64,000 bases of DNA from CAXTEJ01 sp964243295 (GCA_964243295.1 CAXTEJ010000011.1:1-64000), one strand, 5' to 3'. Shown: positions 32,924 through 42,135, numbered from the stretch's first letter. The notes: generated by a model from the sequence alone, not told the origin. A program made the numbers and translations.

Positions 32924-34624
32924 TCAGGCGTCCTGCTCCTCGATCTCGTCACGCACGGTGCGCCGCAGCACCTTGCCGACCTGCGAGCGCGGCAGCTCGT
33001 CCCGGACGACGACCCGCCGGGGCACCTTGTAGCCGGCCAGCCGCTCGCGCGCGTGCGAGCGCAGGGACTCCACGTCCACCTGGGCGCCGGCGGCGGGCAC
33101 GACCGCGGCCACCACCTGCTCGGCGCCGTCCGGGCCCCGCACGCCCACGACGGCGACGTCGTCCACCTCGGGCAGCTCGCGGATGACGTTCTCGACCTCG
33201 GACGGGTGCACGTTGAACCCGCCGGTGATGATGATCTCCTTGATGCGGTCGACGATCGTGACGAACCCGTCTGCGTCGGCCACCGCGATGTCGCCGGTGC
33301 GCAGCCACCCGCCGTCGAGCAGCGTGGCGGCGGTCTCGTCCGGGCGGTTCCAGTAGCCGGAGAACACCTGCGGCCCCTGCACGACCAGCTCGCCGCGCTC
33401 GCCGAGCGGGCGGTCGACCGACGGGTCGTCCGGGTCGACGATGCGCATGCGGGTCGACGGGAACGGCACGCCCACGGTGCCGGGCCGGCGCTGCGCCGAC
33501 ATCGGGTTGCCCAGCAGGATCGGCGACCCCTCGGTCATGCCGTAGCCCTCGACGAGCAGCCCGCCGGTCACCTGCTCCCAGCTGTCGCTGACGGGCGTCG
33601 GCAGGGTCATGGCACCGGAGATCGCGAACCGCACCGACGACAGGTCGACGCCCCGCTCGCGCGCGGCGACCGACAGCTTGTCGTAGATCGGGGGGACGGC
33701 GGGCAGGAACGTCGGCGGCCGGCGCTTGACCGCCGCCAGCACCTGGTCGACGTCGAAGCGCGGCAGCAGCACCATCGTGGCGCCGATGCTGATGGAGAAC
33801 GTCAGGCACAGCGTCAGCCCGTAGGCGTGGAACAGCGGCAGCACGGCGTAGACCGTCTCCTCGCCGTCACGCAGGCCAGGCACCCAGACGCGCGACTGGG
33901 CGGCGTTGGCGCGAAGGTTGCGGTGGCTGAGCACGGCGCCCTTCGGCGTGCCGGTGGTGCCGCCGGTGTACTGCAGCAGCGCGGTGCCGGTCGCCTCCGG
34001 CACCGGGTGGTCGGCGGCCAGCGGCTGCGTGCGCGCGACGGTCGCCTCCCACGCCAGCACGCCGTCCGGCACCGGCCCGGTCATCGCCGCGCGCGCCTCG
34101 CGCGCCTTGGCCACCGGCAGCCGCAGCTGCAGCCGCATCGCGAGCGGCAGCGCCCGGGTCAGGTCGACGGCGAGCACGTGCCGGACGCCGGTGCTGGCGC
34201 GCAGGCCGTGCACCGTGCCGGCGACCTTGTCCCACGCGACGGCCACCGACGCGCCGCTGTCCTGCAGCTGGTGCTCCAGCTCGCTGGCGGTGTAGAGCGG
34301 GTTGCACTCGACCACGACGGCACCCAGCCGCAGCACGGCGTAGAAGGCGACCACGTGCTGCGGGCAGTTGGGCAGCACCAGCGCCACCCGGTCGCCGGGC
34401 CCCACGCCGAGCGCACGCAACGCCTCCGCCGCCCGTGACGCCTGCTCGCCGAGCTCGGCGTACGTCGTGGTCGACCCGAAGAAGTCGAGGGCCACGCGGC
34501 TGCCGTAGCGGTCGACGCTCTGGGCCAGCAGCTGCGTGAGCGGCTCGTCCGGCACCTCGACGTCAGCCGGCACACCCTCGGCATAGCTCGCGAGCCAGGG
34601 CCGGTCCGTGCTGTCGGTGTGCAC
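32924..34624 (-). CDS. Long-chain fatty-acid-CoA ligase (FadD-like)
   Basis: AMP-forming acyl-CoA synthetase, 566 residues, normal length. The AMP/P-loop motif is LLQYTGGTTGTPKGAVLSHR. Further signatures are VLPLFHAYGLT, EGYGMTEGSP, WLRTGDIAVADADGFV and the catalytic-lysine end motif LPRSQVGKVLRRTVRDE. The N-terminal SYAEGVPADVEVPDEPL is typical of the fatty-acid group. It activates fatty acids to CoA thioesters in the cytoplasm. The acyl-CoA dehydrogenase at 35263 is consistent with a beta-oxidation role. Confidence 0.93.
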   Translation of the reverse strand: MHTDSTDRPWLASYAEGVPADVEVPDEPLTQLLAQSVDRYGSRVALDFFGSTTTYAELGEQASRAAEALRALGVGPGDRVALVLPNCPQHVVAFYAVLRLGAVVVECNPLYTASELEHQLQDSGASVAVAWDKVAGTVHGLRASTGVRHVLAVDLTRALPLAMRLQLRLPVAKAREARAAMTGPVPDGVLAWEATVARTQPLAADHPVPEATGTALLQYTGGTTGTPKGAVLSHRNLRANAAQSRVWVPGLRDGEETVYAVLPLFHAYGLTLCLTFSISIGATMVLLPRFDVDQVLAAVKRRPPTFLPAVPPIYDKLSVAARERGVDLSSVRFAISGAMTLPTPVSDSWEQVTGGLLVEGYGMTEGSPILLGNPMSAQRRPGTVGVPFPSTRMRIVDPDDPSVDRPLGERGELVVQGPQVFSGYWNRPDETAATLLDGGWLRTGDIAVADADGFVTIVDRIKEIIITGGFNVHPSEVENVIRELPEVDDVAVVGVRGPDGAEQVVAAVVPAAGAQVDVESLRSHARERLAGYKVPRRVVVRDELPRSQVGKVLRRTVRDEIEEQDA

Positions 34625-34934
34625 CTGCGCGTCGATGGTGGCCTGCCTCGTGTCACGTGAGCTGTCGGGGGCGGTGCAGCGGGCCCAACCTACGACACCG
34701 GCGGCGGCCGAGGCCGCGATCAGCGAGTTGCGCAGTCGGGCTGACGCAGCTCACCCGCCGAGACCGCAGGAACGGGTCACGTCCTGCAGCGACGTGCCCC
34801 TTCTCCGCGGTCTCGCGTCCGCCCGGTCCGAGCGAACGGTCGTCCACAGGGGCCGGACGCCGATGCGGCCCGTTGCGCCATGCTGGCCATGGGCCCGTCC
34901 GCAGGGCATCTCGACGCTAGCTGGAGGTACAGAC
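34625..34934. other. Divergent intergenic region
   Basis: About 310 bases between the acyl-CoA ligase and the small protein at 34935. No convincing gene, repeat or hairpin was found. It should hold the ligase promoter and that of the small gene, but I cannot pick either with confidence. Confidence 0.5.
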
Positions 34935-35276
34935 ATGTTCTGGCGCAAGCGATCCACGGTCGAGCTGCGAGCCGAGCACGACGGCCCGGACCACCGCTAC
35001 CTCACGGCGTACCGGACGAGGGGCGGTGGCCTGACGGTCGCCGGCCAGGACCTCGGTCCCGCCACCGCCATGGTCAGCCCGGACGGCGAGTACGAGTGGT
35101 GGTACGTCGTGCCGCCCGCGAGCGTCCCGCGGCTGCTCGAGGCGCTCGGCGCGAGGCCGGGGACCGACGTCCTGGACGAGCTCGCCGCTCGGTGGTGCGG
35201 TGCCGCCTCGTCGGCTCTCGAGGGGCACCTGCGCGAGCTGCGGCACGAGGGACTGGCCGAGCTCACCGTGAGGTGA
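34935..35276 (+). CDS. Small hypothetical protein
   Basis: A 113-residue protein with a good start (GGAGG about 7 bases before ATG 34935). Not recognised. It is soluble, with a beta-rich N-terminal half (VELRAEHDGPDHRYLTAYR, GLTVAGQDLGP, EYEWWYVVPPASV) and a helical C-terminal half. The EYEWWYVV motif resembles small immunity or domain-of-unknown-function proteins in actinobacteria, without proof. Its 3' end overlaps the converging acyl-CoA dehydrogenase gene by 14 bases. Confidence 0.75.
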   Translation: MFWRKRSTVELRAEHDGPDHRYLTAYRTRGGGLTVAGQDLGPATAMVSPDGEYEWWYVVPPASVPRLLEALGARPGTDVLDELAARWCGAASSALEGHLRELRHEGLAELTVR

Positions 35277-36429
35277 CCGGCTGCAGCAGCTGCCGGGCCA
35301 TCACGACGCGCTGGATCTGGTTGGTGCCCTCGTAGATCTGGGTGACTTTCGCGTCGCGCATCATCCGCTCGAGTGGGAAGTCCTTGACGTAGCCGGCGCC
35401 GCCGAGCAGCTGGACGGCGTCGGTGGTGATGGCCATGGCGACGTCGGAGGCGTAGCACTTGGCGGCGGCGCCGAAGAACGGCAGGTCGGGGTCGTTCCGC
35501 TCGCTCTTGGCGGCGGCCACGTAGGTCAGCTGGCGGGCGGCCTCCAGCTTCATGGCCATGTCGGCGAGCATGAACTGGATGCCCTGGAACTCCGCGACGG
35601 CCCTGCCGAACTGCTGGCGGTCCTTGACGTAGGCGACGGCGTGGTCGAGTGCGCCCTGGGCGATGCCGACGGCCTGGGCGCCGATGGTGACGCGCGTGTG
35701 GTCGAGGGTCGTGAGCGCGATGCGCAGGCCCTCGCCGGGCGCGCCGATCATGCGGTCGGCGGGGATGCGGCAGTCGTCGAGGTGCAGCTCGCGGGTGGGG
35801 CTGCCCTTGATGCCGAGCTTGCGCTCGGGCTCGCCGAACGTGAACCCCTCGTCGGACTTCTCGACGACGAAGGCGCTGATCCCCTTGCCGCGTGGGGCGT
35901 CGGGGTCGGTGACGGCGAGCACGGTGTAGTAGTCGCTGATGCCGGCGTTGGTGATCCACGACTTCTGGCCGTTCAGCACGTAGGAGTCGCCGTCGGCCTT
36001 CGCCCGACAGCGCATGCTGGCGGTGTCGCTGCCGGCCTCGCGCTCGGACAGGCCGTAGCTGAACATCGACTCACCGCTCGCCACCCGGGGCAGGTAGCGC
36101 TGCTTCAGGTCCTCGGACGCGCCGATGACCAGCGGCATGGTGCCGAGCTTGTTGACCGCCGGGATCAGCGAGGACGACGCGCAGGCGCGCGCGACCTCCT
36201 CGATGACGATGCACACCGCGAGAGCGTCGGCGCCGACCCCGCCGTACTGCTCGCCGATGTGCGGGGCGTGGAAGTCGCCGGCGCGCAGCGCGTCGTACGC
36301 CTCCTGCGGGAAGCGGCTCTTGTCGTCGACCTCCGCGGCGAACGGCGCGACCTTCGCCGCCACGACCTCGCGCACGGCCTCGCGGAGGGCCTCGTGGTCG
36401 TCGTCGATCCGGAAGAGGTGGTCGCTCAC
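35263..36429 (-). CDS. Acyl-CoA dehydrogenase
   Basis: FAD-dependent acyl-CoA dehydrogenase, 388 residues. Signatures are MFSYGLSEREAGSDTASMRC (FAD/substrate loop), SYVLNGQKSWITNAG, FGRAVAEFQGIQFMLADMA, and the catalytic-base region IYEGTNQIQRVVMARQLL, whose Glu is the expected catalytic residue. It catalyses alpha-beta dehydrogenation of an acyl-CoA, passing electrons to ETF. It fits a fatty-acid or branched-chain degradation role with the ligase upstream. Confidence 0.94.
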   Translation of the reverse strand: MSDHLFRIDDDHEALREAVREVVAAKVAPFAAEVDDKSRFPQEAYDALRAGDFHAPHIGEQYGGVGADALAVCIVIEEVARACASSSLIPAVNKLGTMPLVIGASEDLKQRYLPRVASGESMFSYGLSEREAGSDTASMRCRAKADGDSYVLNGQKSWITNAGISDYYTVLAVTDPDAPRGKGISAFVVEKSDEGFTFGEPERKLGIKGSPTRELHLDDCRIPADRMIGAPGEGLRIALTTLDHTRVTIGAQAVGIAQGALDHAVAYVKDRQQFGRAVAEFQGIQFMLADMAMKLEAARQLTYVAAAKSERNDPDLPFFGAAAKCYASDVAMAITTDAVQLLGGAGYVKDFPLERMMRDAKVTQIYEGTNQIQRVVMARQLLQPVTSR

Positions 36430-36501
36430 CCGGCCGATGTTACTGGCCGGTCACTTGGGGCGGAAGGAGCTGCCCGCGACGCCACCCGCCGGCTCGCTGG
36501 G

Positions 36502-37491
36502 TCAGGCCAGCGCCGGCGCCACGTGCTGCTCGAACAGCTCGATGCCCGAGCGGTCGTAGGCCGCTTCAGCGAAGTAGCAGATGGCGTAGGTCATGCCCAG
36601 GTCGCCGACCGCGCGCAGGGCCTCGACGACCTGCTCGGGCGTGCCGACAGCAGGCCCGCTCGCGAGCTGCTCGACGAGGGCGTCGACCCGGTCGGCGGGC
36701 AGCACGGCCGCGTAGTGACCGCGGAGCCACGCCAGCCGCTGCTGCACCTCGGCCTCGTCACGGCCGATCACGACGTTGTAGTTGGCCGACCGTGTGATGG
36801 CGTCGAAATCGGTGCCCTGGTCGCGGCAGTGACCCGCCAGCACCTCGGACTTGTGGGCGAAGCCCTCAAGCGAGCCGTCGAAGTTGGTGTACGACGCGTA
36901 CTGGGCCGCGATCCGCAGCGTCTTCTTCTCGCCGCCACCGGCGATCCACATCGGGATGCCGCCCTGCTGCAGCGGCAGCGGCCGGCCGATGGCGCCGTCC
37001 ACCGAGAAGTGCTCGCCGTGCAGCGTCGCCGTGCCCGTGCTCCACAGCTGGTTCATGATCTGCACGCCCTCGTCGAGGGCCGCGATGCGCTCACCGGCCG
37101 AGGGGAAGCCGTAGCCGTAGGCGCGCCACTCGTGCTCGTACCAGCCGGCGCCGATGCCCATCTCGACGCGACCGCCGCTGATGACGTCGATCGTGGCCGC
37201 GACCTTCGCGAGGTAGGCGGGGTTGCGGTAGGCCATGCACGTGCACATCTGGCCGAGGCGCACCCGCTGGGTCGACGCGGCGAACGCCGCCATCAGCGAC
37301 CACGCCTCGTGGGTGACCTCCTCGCTCGGCACGGGCACGGTGTGGAAGTGGTCGTAGACCCACACCGACTCCCACGTCGACCCGATGTCGGCCGCGGCGG
37401 CTACGGCGTGCATGGCCGCCCACTGGTCGGCGGGCTCGATGCCGACGAGGTCCATCCGCCAGCCCTGGGGAACGAACAGTCCGAAGCGCAT
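36502..37491 (-). CDS. LLM-class F420-dependent oxidoreductase
   Basis: Luciferase-like enzyme of 329 residues starting MRFGLFVPQGWRMDLVG at ATG 37491. Features of the F420-binding branch are the GSTWESVWVYDHFH segment, GQMCTCMAYRNPAYLAKVAATID, SGGRVEMGIGAGWYEHE and GGIPMWIAGGGEKKTLRIAA. Substrate unknown. It is divergent from the SelO gene with 77 bases between starts. Confidence 0.9.
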   Translation of the reverse strand: MRFGLFVPQGWRMDLVGIEPADQWAAMHAVAAAADIGSTWESVWVYDHFHTVPVPSEEVTHEAWSLMAAFAASTQRVRLGQMCTCMAYRNPAYLAKVAATIDVISGGRVEMGIGAGWYEHEWRAYGYGFPSAGERIAALDEGVQIMNQLWSTGTATLHGEHFSVDGAIGRPLPLQQGGIPMWIAGGGEKKTLRIAAQYASYTNFDGSLEGFAHKSEVLAGHCRDQGTDFDAITRSANYNVVIGRDEAEVQQRLAWLRGHYAAVLPADRVDALVEQLASGPAVGTPEQVVEALRAVGDLGMTYAICYFAEAAYDRSGIELFEQHVAPALA

Positions 37492-37568
37492 GGGCCGCAA
37501 CCTACGCCCGTCCCGCCTCGTGCGGCGCGGGCTGGCTCTGCGCCCGCACCGCACGTAGCGTGGATGGT

Positions 37569-39023
37569 GTGAGCGTCGCACCCGGGCCGACCGTCGCCCT
37601 CGACCACCAGTTCGCCAGCACGCTGCCCGAGATGGCGGTGCAGTGGCAGGGCGCCGAGGCGCCCGCTCCCCGGCTGCTCGCGCTCGACGAGGGGCTCGCG
37701 GTCAGGCTCGGGCTCGACCCGGCGTGGCTGCGCAGCCCGCAGGGGCTGCAGCTGCTGGTCGGCCGGGCCGTGCCCGAGGGCGCCGAGCCGGTGGCCCAGG
37801 CGTACTCCGGCCACCAGTTCGGGTCGTTCTCGCCGCGCCTAGGCGACGGCCGCGCGCTGCTGCTCGGCGAGCTGGTCGACAGCAGCGGCGAGGTGCGCGA
37901 CCTGCACCTGAAGGGGTCGGGCCGCACCCCGTTCTCGCGCGGTGGCGACGGCTACGCCGTCGTCGGCCCGATGCTGCGCGAGCACGTGATCAGCGCGGCG
38001 ATGCACGCCCTGGGCATCCCGACGTCCCGCTCGCTGGCGGTGGTGGCGACCGGCCGCACCGTGCGGCGCGAGACCCCGGCACCCGGCGCGGTGCTCGCCC
38101 GGGTGGCCAGCAGCCACCTGCGCGTCGGCAGCTTCCAGTACGCCCGCGCCACCGGTGACACCGACCTGCTGCGCCGGCTGGCCGACCTCGCCATCGCCCG
38201 TCACCACCCGCAGGCGGCCGAGTCCGACCAGCCCTACCTCGCCCTGTTCAGCGCGGTCCTCGAAGCGCAGGCGTCGCTGGTGGCGCGGTGGATGCTCGTG
38301 GGCTTCGTGCACGGTGTGATGAACACCGACAACACCACGATCTCGGGCGAGACCATCGACTACGGCCCCTGCGCCTTCCTCGACGCGTTCGACCCCGCCA
38401 CCGTCTTCAGCTCGATCGACCAGGGCGGTCGCTACGCCTACGGCAACCAGCCGTCGATCATGGCCTGGAACCTCGCCAGGCTGGCCGAGGCGATGCTCCC
38501 CCTGCTGAACGACGACGAGGACCGCGCCATCACCATCGCCACGACGGCGCTCGACGACTTCCCCCGCCGGTACGTCGGAGCCTGGGCCGACGGCATGCGC
38601 GCCAAGCTCGGGCTGCCGGCCGACGCCGACCCCGCCGCCGTCCAGCCACTCGTTGTCGATTTGCTCACGCTGCTCGAGACCCACCGCGCCGACCACACCG
38701 GTGCCTTCCGCGCCCTCGGCCAGGCCGCCCGCGGCGACGCCGACGCCCTGCAGCGCATGGTCCCGGACGTCGACAGCTGGCTCGGGCGCTGGCGTGCCCT
38801 GCACCCGGACGCCGAAGCCATGGACCGGGTCAACCCGCTCTACGTGCCCCGCAACCACCTCGTCGAGGAGGCGCTCGCCGCCGCGACGGACGGCGACCTC
38901 GCACCCTTCGACCAGCTCATGGACGTCGTCGCGGCGCCGTACGACGAGCGTCCGGGTCTCGAGCGCTACACCGAGCCGGCGCCGGACACCGGCATCACCT
39001 ACCAGACCTTCTGCGGGACCTGA
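37569..39023 (+). CDS. selO: SelO/YdiU protein AMPylase (pseudokinase)
   Basis: Protein adenylyltransferase of the SelO family, about 484 residues. GTG at 37569 fits the family start; a GTG at 37560 is in frame. Conserved parts are AYSGHQFGSFSPRLGDGRA, DLHLKGSGRTPFSRGGDG, GFVHGVMNTDNTTISGETID (the metal-binding Asn/Asp region), DYGPCAFLD and NQPSIMAWNLARLAE. The protein ends YQTFCGT: the Cys at the third last position replaces the selenocysteine of animal SelO. SelO transfers AMP to Ser/Thr/Tyr residues of proteins involved in redox homeostasis; that is known from E. coli and eukaryotes, not shown here. Confidence 0.95.
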   Translation: MSVAPGPTVALDHQFASTLPEMAVQWQGAEAPAPRLLALDEGLAVRLGLDPAWLRSPQGLQLLVGRAVPEGAEPVAQAYSGHQFGSFSPRLGDGRALLLGELVDSSGEVRDLHLKGSGRTPFSRGGDGYAVVGPMLREHVISAAMHALGIPTSRSLAVVATGRTVRRETPAPGAVLARVASSHLRVGSFQYARATGDTDLLRRLADLAIARHHPQAAESDQPYLALFSAVLEAQASLVARWMLVGFVHGVMNTDNTTISGETIDYGPCAFLDAFDPATVFSSIDQGGRYAYGNQPSIMAWNLARLAEAMLPLLNDDEDRAITIATTALDDFPRRYVGAWADGMRAKLGLPADADPAAVQPLVVDLLTLLETHRADHTGAFRALGQAARGDADALQRMVPDVDSWLGRWRALHPDAEAMDRVNPLYVPRNHLVEEALAAATDGDLAPFDQLMDVVAAPYDERPGLERYTEPAPDTGITYQTFCGT

Positions 39024-39549
39024 CCCAGGCCGCCGTACGACCAGATCGTGTGACGGCGTGGCGGCGACGACGTGGTCGTCATGGCAGCCACCTGGTCACC
39101 ACCACGCGCGCCACCAAGGGCCCGGCGCGCGCCGACAGCGACGAGCAACAAGAGCGTCGAGAACGTCCAGCTGCGCGGCAACCGCTACCACGAGTCGATG
39201 GCGGGCGACCAAGCGGTACGCCACCTCGGCGCCGTGAGCCCGACTCCACGGCGACCCCTTGGGCGTTCACGCAGAGCCGCGTCCAAGCCCCGGGTTAGGC
39301 GACGACACGAGTGCATTCGCGGCCGTGCCCAACCACCGCCGGGCGCGTAGCCGCGGCATGGGTGCTCGGACGGCCGACGGTCAACGTCAAGGTGACCGGG
39401 TCGTCCGCCATGTCGATGTCGGGTTCGTAGACGGCCAGCCACCCCGTCATTGCATGCGCTAGCACGCACCAAGGGCTTGCCGACCAACACATGTGCTTGT
39501 TCCGACTCGAGTTCTTGACATCTCTGCACCCTCGGTTTACCGTCATTGG
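39024..39549. other. Long intergenic region with no convincing gene
   Basis: Open frames exist in several directions, but none has a family look, a good ribosome site or neighbours. The GC content falls towards 39400-39580, where the promoter of the kinase operon must lie. Codon use and the scattered frames suggest old, decayed sequence, but I cannot name a parent gene. Confidence 0.5.
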
Positions 39550-39561
39550 TACAGGGTTGTA
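39550..39561. promoter_or_regulatory. Candidate GntR/HutC operator before the sugar kinase
   Basis: TACA-GGGT-TGTA, an inverted repeat followed by AT-rich GTATATAGAC, 21 bases before the kinase ATG. HutC-type GntR regulators often bind GT-TA-AC-like palindromes, and such a regulator is encoded at 42136. Assignment is inferred. Confidence 0.45.
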
Positions 39562-39582
39562 TATAGACAGAGACGGCGGACG

Positions 39583-40500
39583 ATGAAGATCGCAGTCGTG
39601 GGCAGCTACGGGGTCGGGATGACGATGCGGGTGCCGACGGCGCCCGCTCGAGGGGAGACCGTCACGGGCGGCAGCTACTCCTTCGGCCCTGGCGGCAAGG
39701 GCTCCAACCAGGCTATTGCGGCCGCCAGGCTTGGTGCCGACGTCAGCCTGCTGACCGCCGTGGGTGACGACGCTCTCGGGCATGACGCGCAACGGCTGTG
39801 GGGCGACGAGGGCGTCACCGTCAGCCACCTCGTCATCGGCGGCCAGGCGACGATGGTGGGCTTCATCGTGGTCGAGTCGGACGGCGAGAACCGGATCGTC
39901 ATCGCCCCCGGCGCCTTGGACGACCTGCGCCCGCATCACGTCGAGGCGTTCCGCGACGAGATCCGTTCAGCCGACCTGCTGGTGGTCTCGATGGAGATTC
40001 CGCTGAACGTCGTCACCACAGCCCTGCGAACCGCCCGCCAGGAGGGCACCCGCACGCTGCTCAACCCCGCGCCCGCGCTACCGCTGCCAGAAGAGGTCTG
40101 GAAGTTGGTCGACGTCATCACGCCCAACCGCATCGAAGCGCCGGTCGTGCTGGGTCTACCCCCGGACCATGGCCTGTCCGACGGCGAGCTCGTCGTCCGT
40201 CTGCAGCAGCGATGCAGCGGGATCGCGGTCCTCACGCTCGGTGCGGATGGGTGCCTTGTGCACGACGGGACGTCGTCCGCCGCCGTCCCGGCCGTCCGCG
40301 CCCCCGCTGTGGTCGACACCACCGGCGCCGGCGATGCGTTCACGGCTGCGCTGGCTGTCGCCCTCGTCGAAGGCCGACCCCTGCCAGATGCAGTGCGGTG
40401 TGCCGCATCAGCCGGCGCACACGCCGTCGGTGTGACAGGGGTCATCGACGCCCTCCCCCGACGCGCCCAGCTCACCGACCTGATGGGAACCAGCTCATGA
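39583..40500 (+). CDS. PfkB-family sugar kinase, ribokinase-like
   Basis: PfkB kinase of 305 residues, ATG 39583. Residues GGKGSNQAIAAARLGADVSL match the N-terminal PfkB/ribokinase signature. The C-terminal signature with catalytic Asp is VVDTTGAGDAFTAALAVAL. It would phosphorylate ribose or deoxyribose at O5. The stop overlaps the start of the broken permease gene (ATGA). With DeoC downstream, 2-deoxyribose is as plausible a substrate as ribose. Confidence 0.9.
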   Translation: MKIAVVGSYGVGMTMRVPTAPARGETVTGGSYSFGPGGKGSNQAIAAARLGADVSLLTAVGDDALGHDAQRLWGDEGVTVSHLVIGGQATMVGFIVVESDGENRIVIAPGALDDLRPHHVEAFRDEIRSADLLVVSMEIPLNVVTTALRTARQEGTRTLLNPAPALPLPEEVWKLVDVITPNRIEAPVVLGLPPDHGLSDGELVVRLQQRCSGIAVLTLGADGCLVHDGTSSAAVPAVRAPAVVDTTGAGDAFTAALAVALVEGRPLPDAVRCAASAGAHAVGVTGVIDALPRRAQLTDLMGTSS

Positions 40501-41086
40501 CGACAACGGCGTCCTCACCCACCAGCCCAGCGACGGGACTGACCGCCAGCCTGCGCAGGCTCTTCGCCATCCGCGAGGCGGTGTGCTGGCGGCGCTGGCC
40601 GTCCTACATCTGGCCGGCTTGGTCGTGACCCCGACCTTTGCACAAGGGGACAACCTGCTGTCCGTGGGCCAGCAGATCTGCCAGATCGGCATCATGGCCA
40701 TCGGCACAACCTTCGTCATCGTCAACGGTGACATCGACTTGTCGGTGGGGTCGATCCACGCGCTCGGCGCGATCCTGGCCGGCATGGCGATCAGCGACGG
40801 CGTGCCATGGCCGGTCGCCGCCCTCATCGGCCTGACCGCCGGCACCGCCGCAGGAGCCGTCAACGGCCTGGCCACGGTCTACCTCGGCATCTCCTCGTTC
40901 ATCGTCACGCTCGGCACCCTCAGCGTCTTTCGCGGTATAGCGCTGCTGGTGTCGAACGGCGCGCCCATCTCACTGAGCGACGACCAGCCCCGCGTGGCCC
41001 AGTTCAGCCTGCTCGGCCAGGGCCGATTGTTCGGGGTCTTGCCGATGCAGCTGCTGCTGCTGGCCGTGTGCGACGGGCAGTCATGA
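40497..41086 (+). pseudogene. RbsC-like sugar ABC permease, frameshifted and truncated
   Basis: Starts with ATGA overlap of the kinase: TASLRRLFAIREA, then a one-base loss near 40581 moves to another frame that reads VLAALAVLHLAGLVVTPTFA, GTTFVIVNGDIDLSVGSIHA (the RbsC-family signature) and LGISSFIVTLGTLSVFRGIA. After MQLLLLAV (about 41070) the frame ends; intact RbsC proteins run to about 310-340 residues, so the second half is missing, along with any ATPase and binding-protein genes. Not functional as a permease. Confidence 0.85.
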
Positions 41087-41101
41087 GCGAAGGTCAGCTC
41101 G

Positions 41102-41320
41102 TTGACGTCCTCGAGGCGCAACACGTTCCCGACGGCCGAGCACACCACCCGACCCCACGCCGAGGTGCTCGACGACCTCGCCCACCGGGCCAAGGCGATC
41201 GTGCGTACCGGCGCCTTCGACCCCTGGGGCAACGTCGGCCTCTACTGCGGCGTAGCCGTCCCCCGCTGGTTCGGCGGTGACGGCGTCATCGCGCCGTCCT
41301 ACTACGCAGACCAGCTCTAG
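41102..41320 (+). pseudogene. RbsD/FucU-like C-terminal remnant (tentative)
   Basis: The readable part is AHRAKAIVRTGAFDPWGNVG then LYCGVAVPRWFGG. The first section resembles the C-terminal end of D-ribose pyranase RbsD (RTGE/SGE...P-aromatic-xNVxL...GV), but the tail goes on for about 20 residues longer than RbsD. No N-terminal part is present, and no good start codon is seen. It directly follows the truncated permease, so a deletion may have joined the two. Another sugar enzyme is possible. Confidence 0.4.
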
Positions 41321-41353
41321 AACTCGTTACCCACAAAGAGAGGTTAGTCCACC

Positions 41354-42067
41354 ATGAGCGAGTCCACGACCGTCGAGAACTACCGTTCGTTGGCACCGGC
41401 CCAGTTGGCGCGGTTCATTCAGCACACCCGCATCCAGGTGGGACTGACCCGCCATGACATGATCGAGCACGCAAGAGAAGCAGCAGAGCACGGCTTCCAC
41501 GCAGCGATGGTCCCCGCTTCCTGGGTCGCTCTGACCGCGTCCGAGCTGGCCGGCACCGGCGTAGGCGTCTCGAGCGCGCTGGACTTCCCGACCGTCGGCG
41601 TCACCACCAGTGCCGGCAAGGCGTTCGAGGCCGAGCAGATCGTCAAGGCAGGCGCTTCGCAGATCGACATCGGTGTGCAGATCGGCTGGCTCAAGAGCGG
41701 CATGTACGACGCGTTCCGCGAGGACATCGCCGGTGTCGTACGAGCCGCCGGCGTACCTATCAAGGTGATGCTCGAGCTACCCCTGCTCACCGAAGCCGAG
41801 AAGGAAGCCGCAGTACAGCTCTCGCTCGAGGCTGGGGCCGCGTACCTCAAGAATGCGAGCAGCGGACTCATCGAGACGGCCAACCCCGCCAGCATCGCCT
41901 ACCTCGTGGCGCGAGCACCAGAAGGCGTGCTCGTCAAGGCATCCGGATCGATCAAGCACTACGAGCAGGCGTTGGCGCTGCTCGAGGCCGGGGCCGCGCT
42001 GCTCGGCACCAGCGCTGGCCTGTCCATCATCTCCGCCTCCAGCGACGAGACCACGACCAGCTACTGA
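41354..42067 (+). CDS. deoC: Deoxyribose-phosphate aldolase-like protein
   Basis: DeoC-type class I aldolase, 237 residues, preceded by GAGAGG. The strand-helix order and key spots fit: HTRIQVGLTRHDM, FPTVGVTTSAGKAFEAEQ, ASQIDIGVQIGWLKSG (Asp of the proton relay), AAYLKNASSG (Schiff-base Lys, normally in VKTSTGF), and LVKASGSIKHYEQAL (second Lys). The motifs are divergent, and the phosphate-loop Arg of the usual RxGTS is replaced (LLGTSAG). It would cleave 2-deoxyribose 5-phosphate, or a related sugar phosphate. Confidence 0.82.
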   Translation: MSESTTVENYRSLAPAQLARFIQHTRIQVGLTRHDMIEHAREAAEHGFHAAMVPASWVALTASELAGTGVGVSSALDFPTVGVTTSAGKAFEAEQIVKAGASQIDIGVQIGWLKSGMYDAFREDIAGVVRAAGVPIKVMLELPLLTEAEKEAAVQLSLEAGAAYLKNASSGLIETANPASIAYLVARAPEGVLVKASGSIKHYEQALALLEAGAALLGTSAGLSIISASSDETTTSY

Positions 42068-42135
42068 CGGCCTCAGTCAAGGGGTCGCGTGGCCTCAGCA
42101 CGTACGATAGGCGGCCACACCAACAGGAGGCTGAC

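Noticed and set aside
39295..39530. Minus-strand frame before the sugar kinase with a protein-like stretch (DIDMADDPVTLTLTVG)
   Set aside because: No start signal, no family resemblance and mixed composition; kept only as part of the intergenic description.
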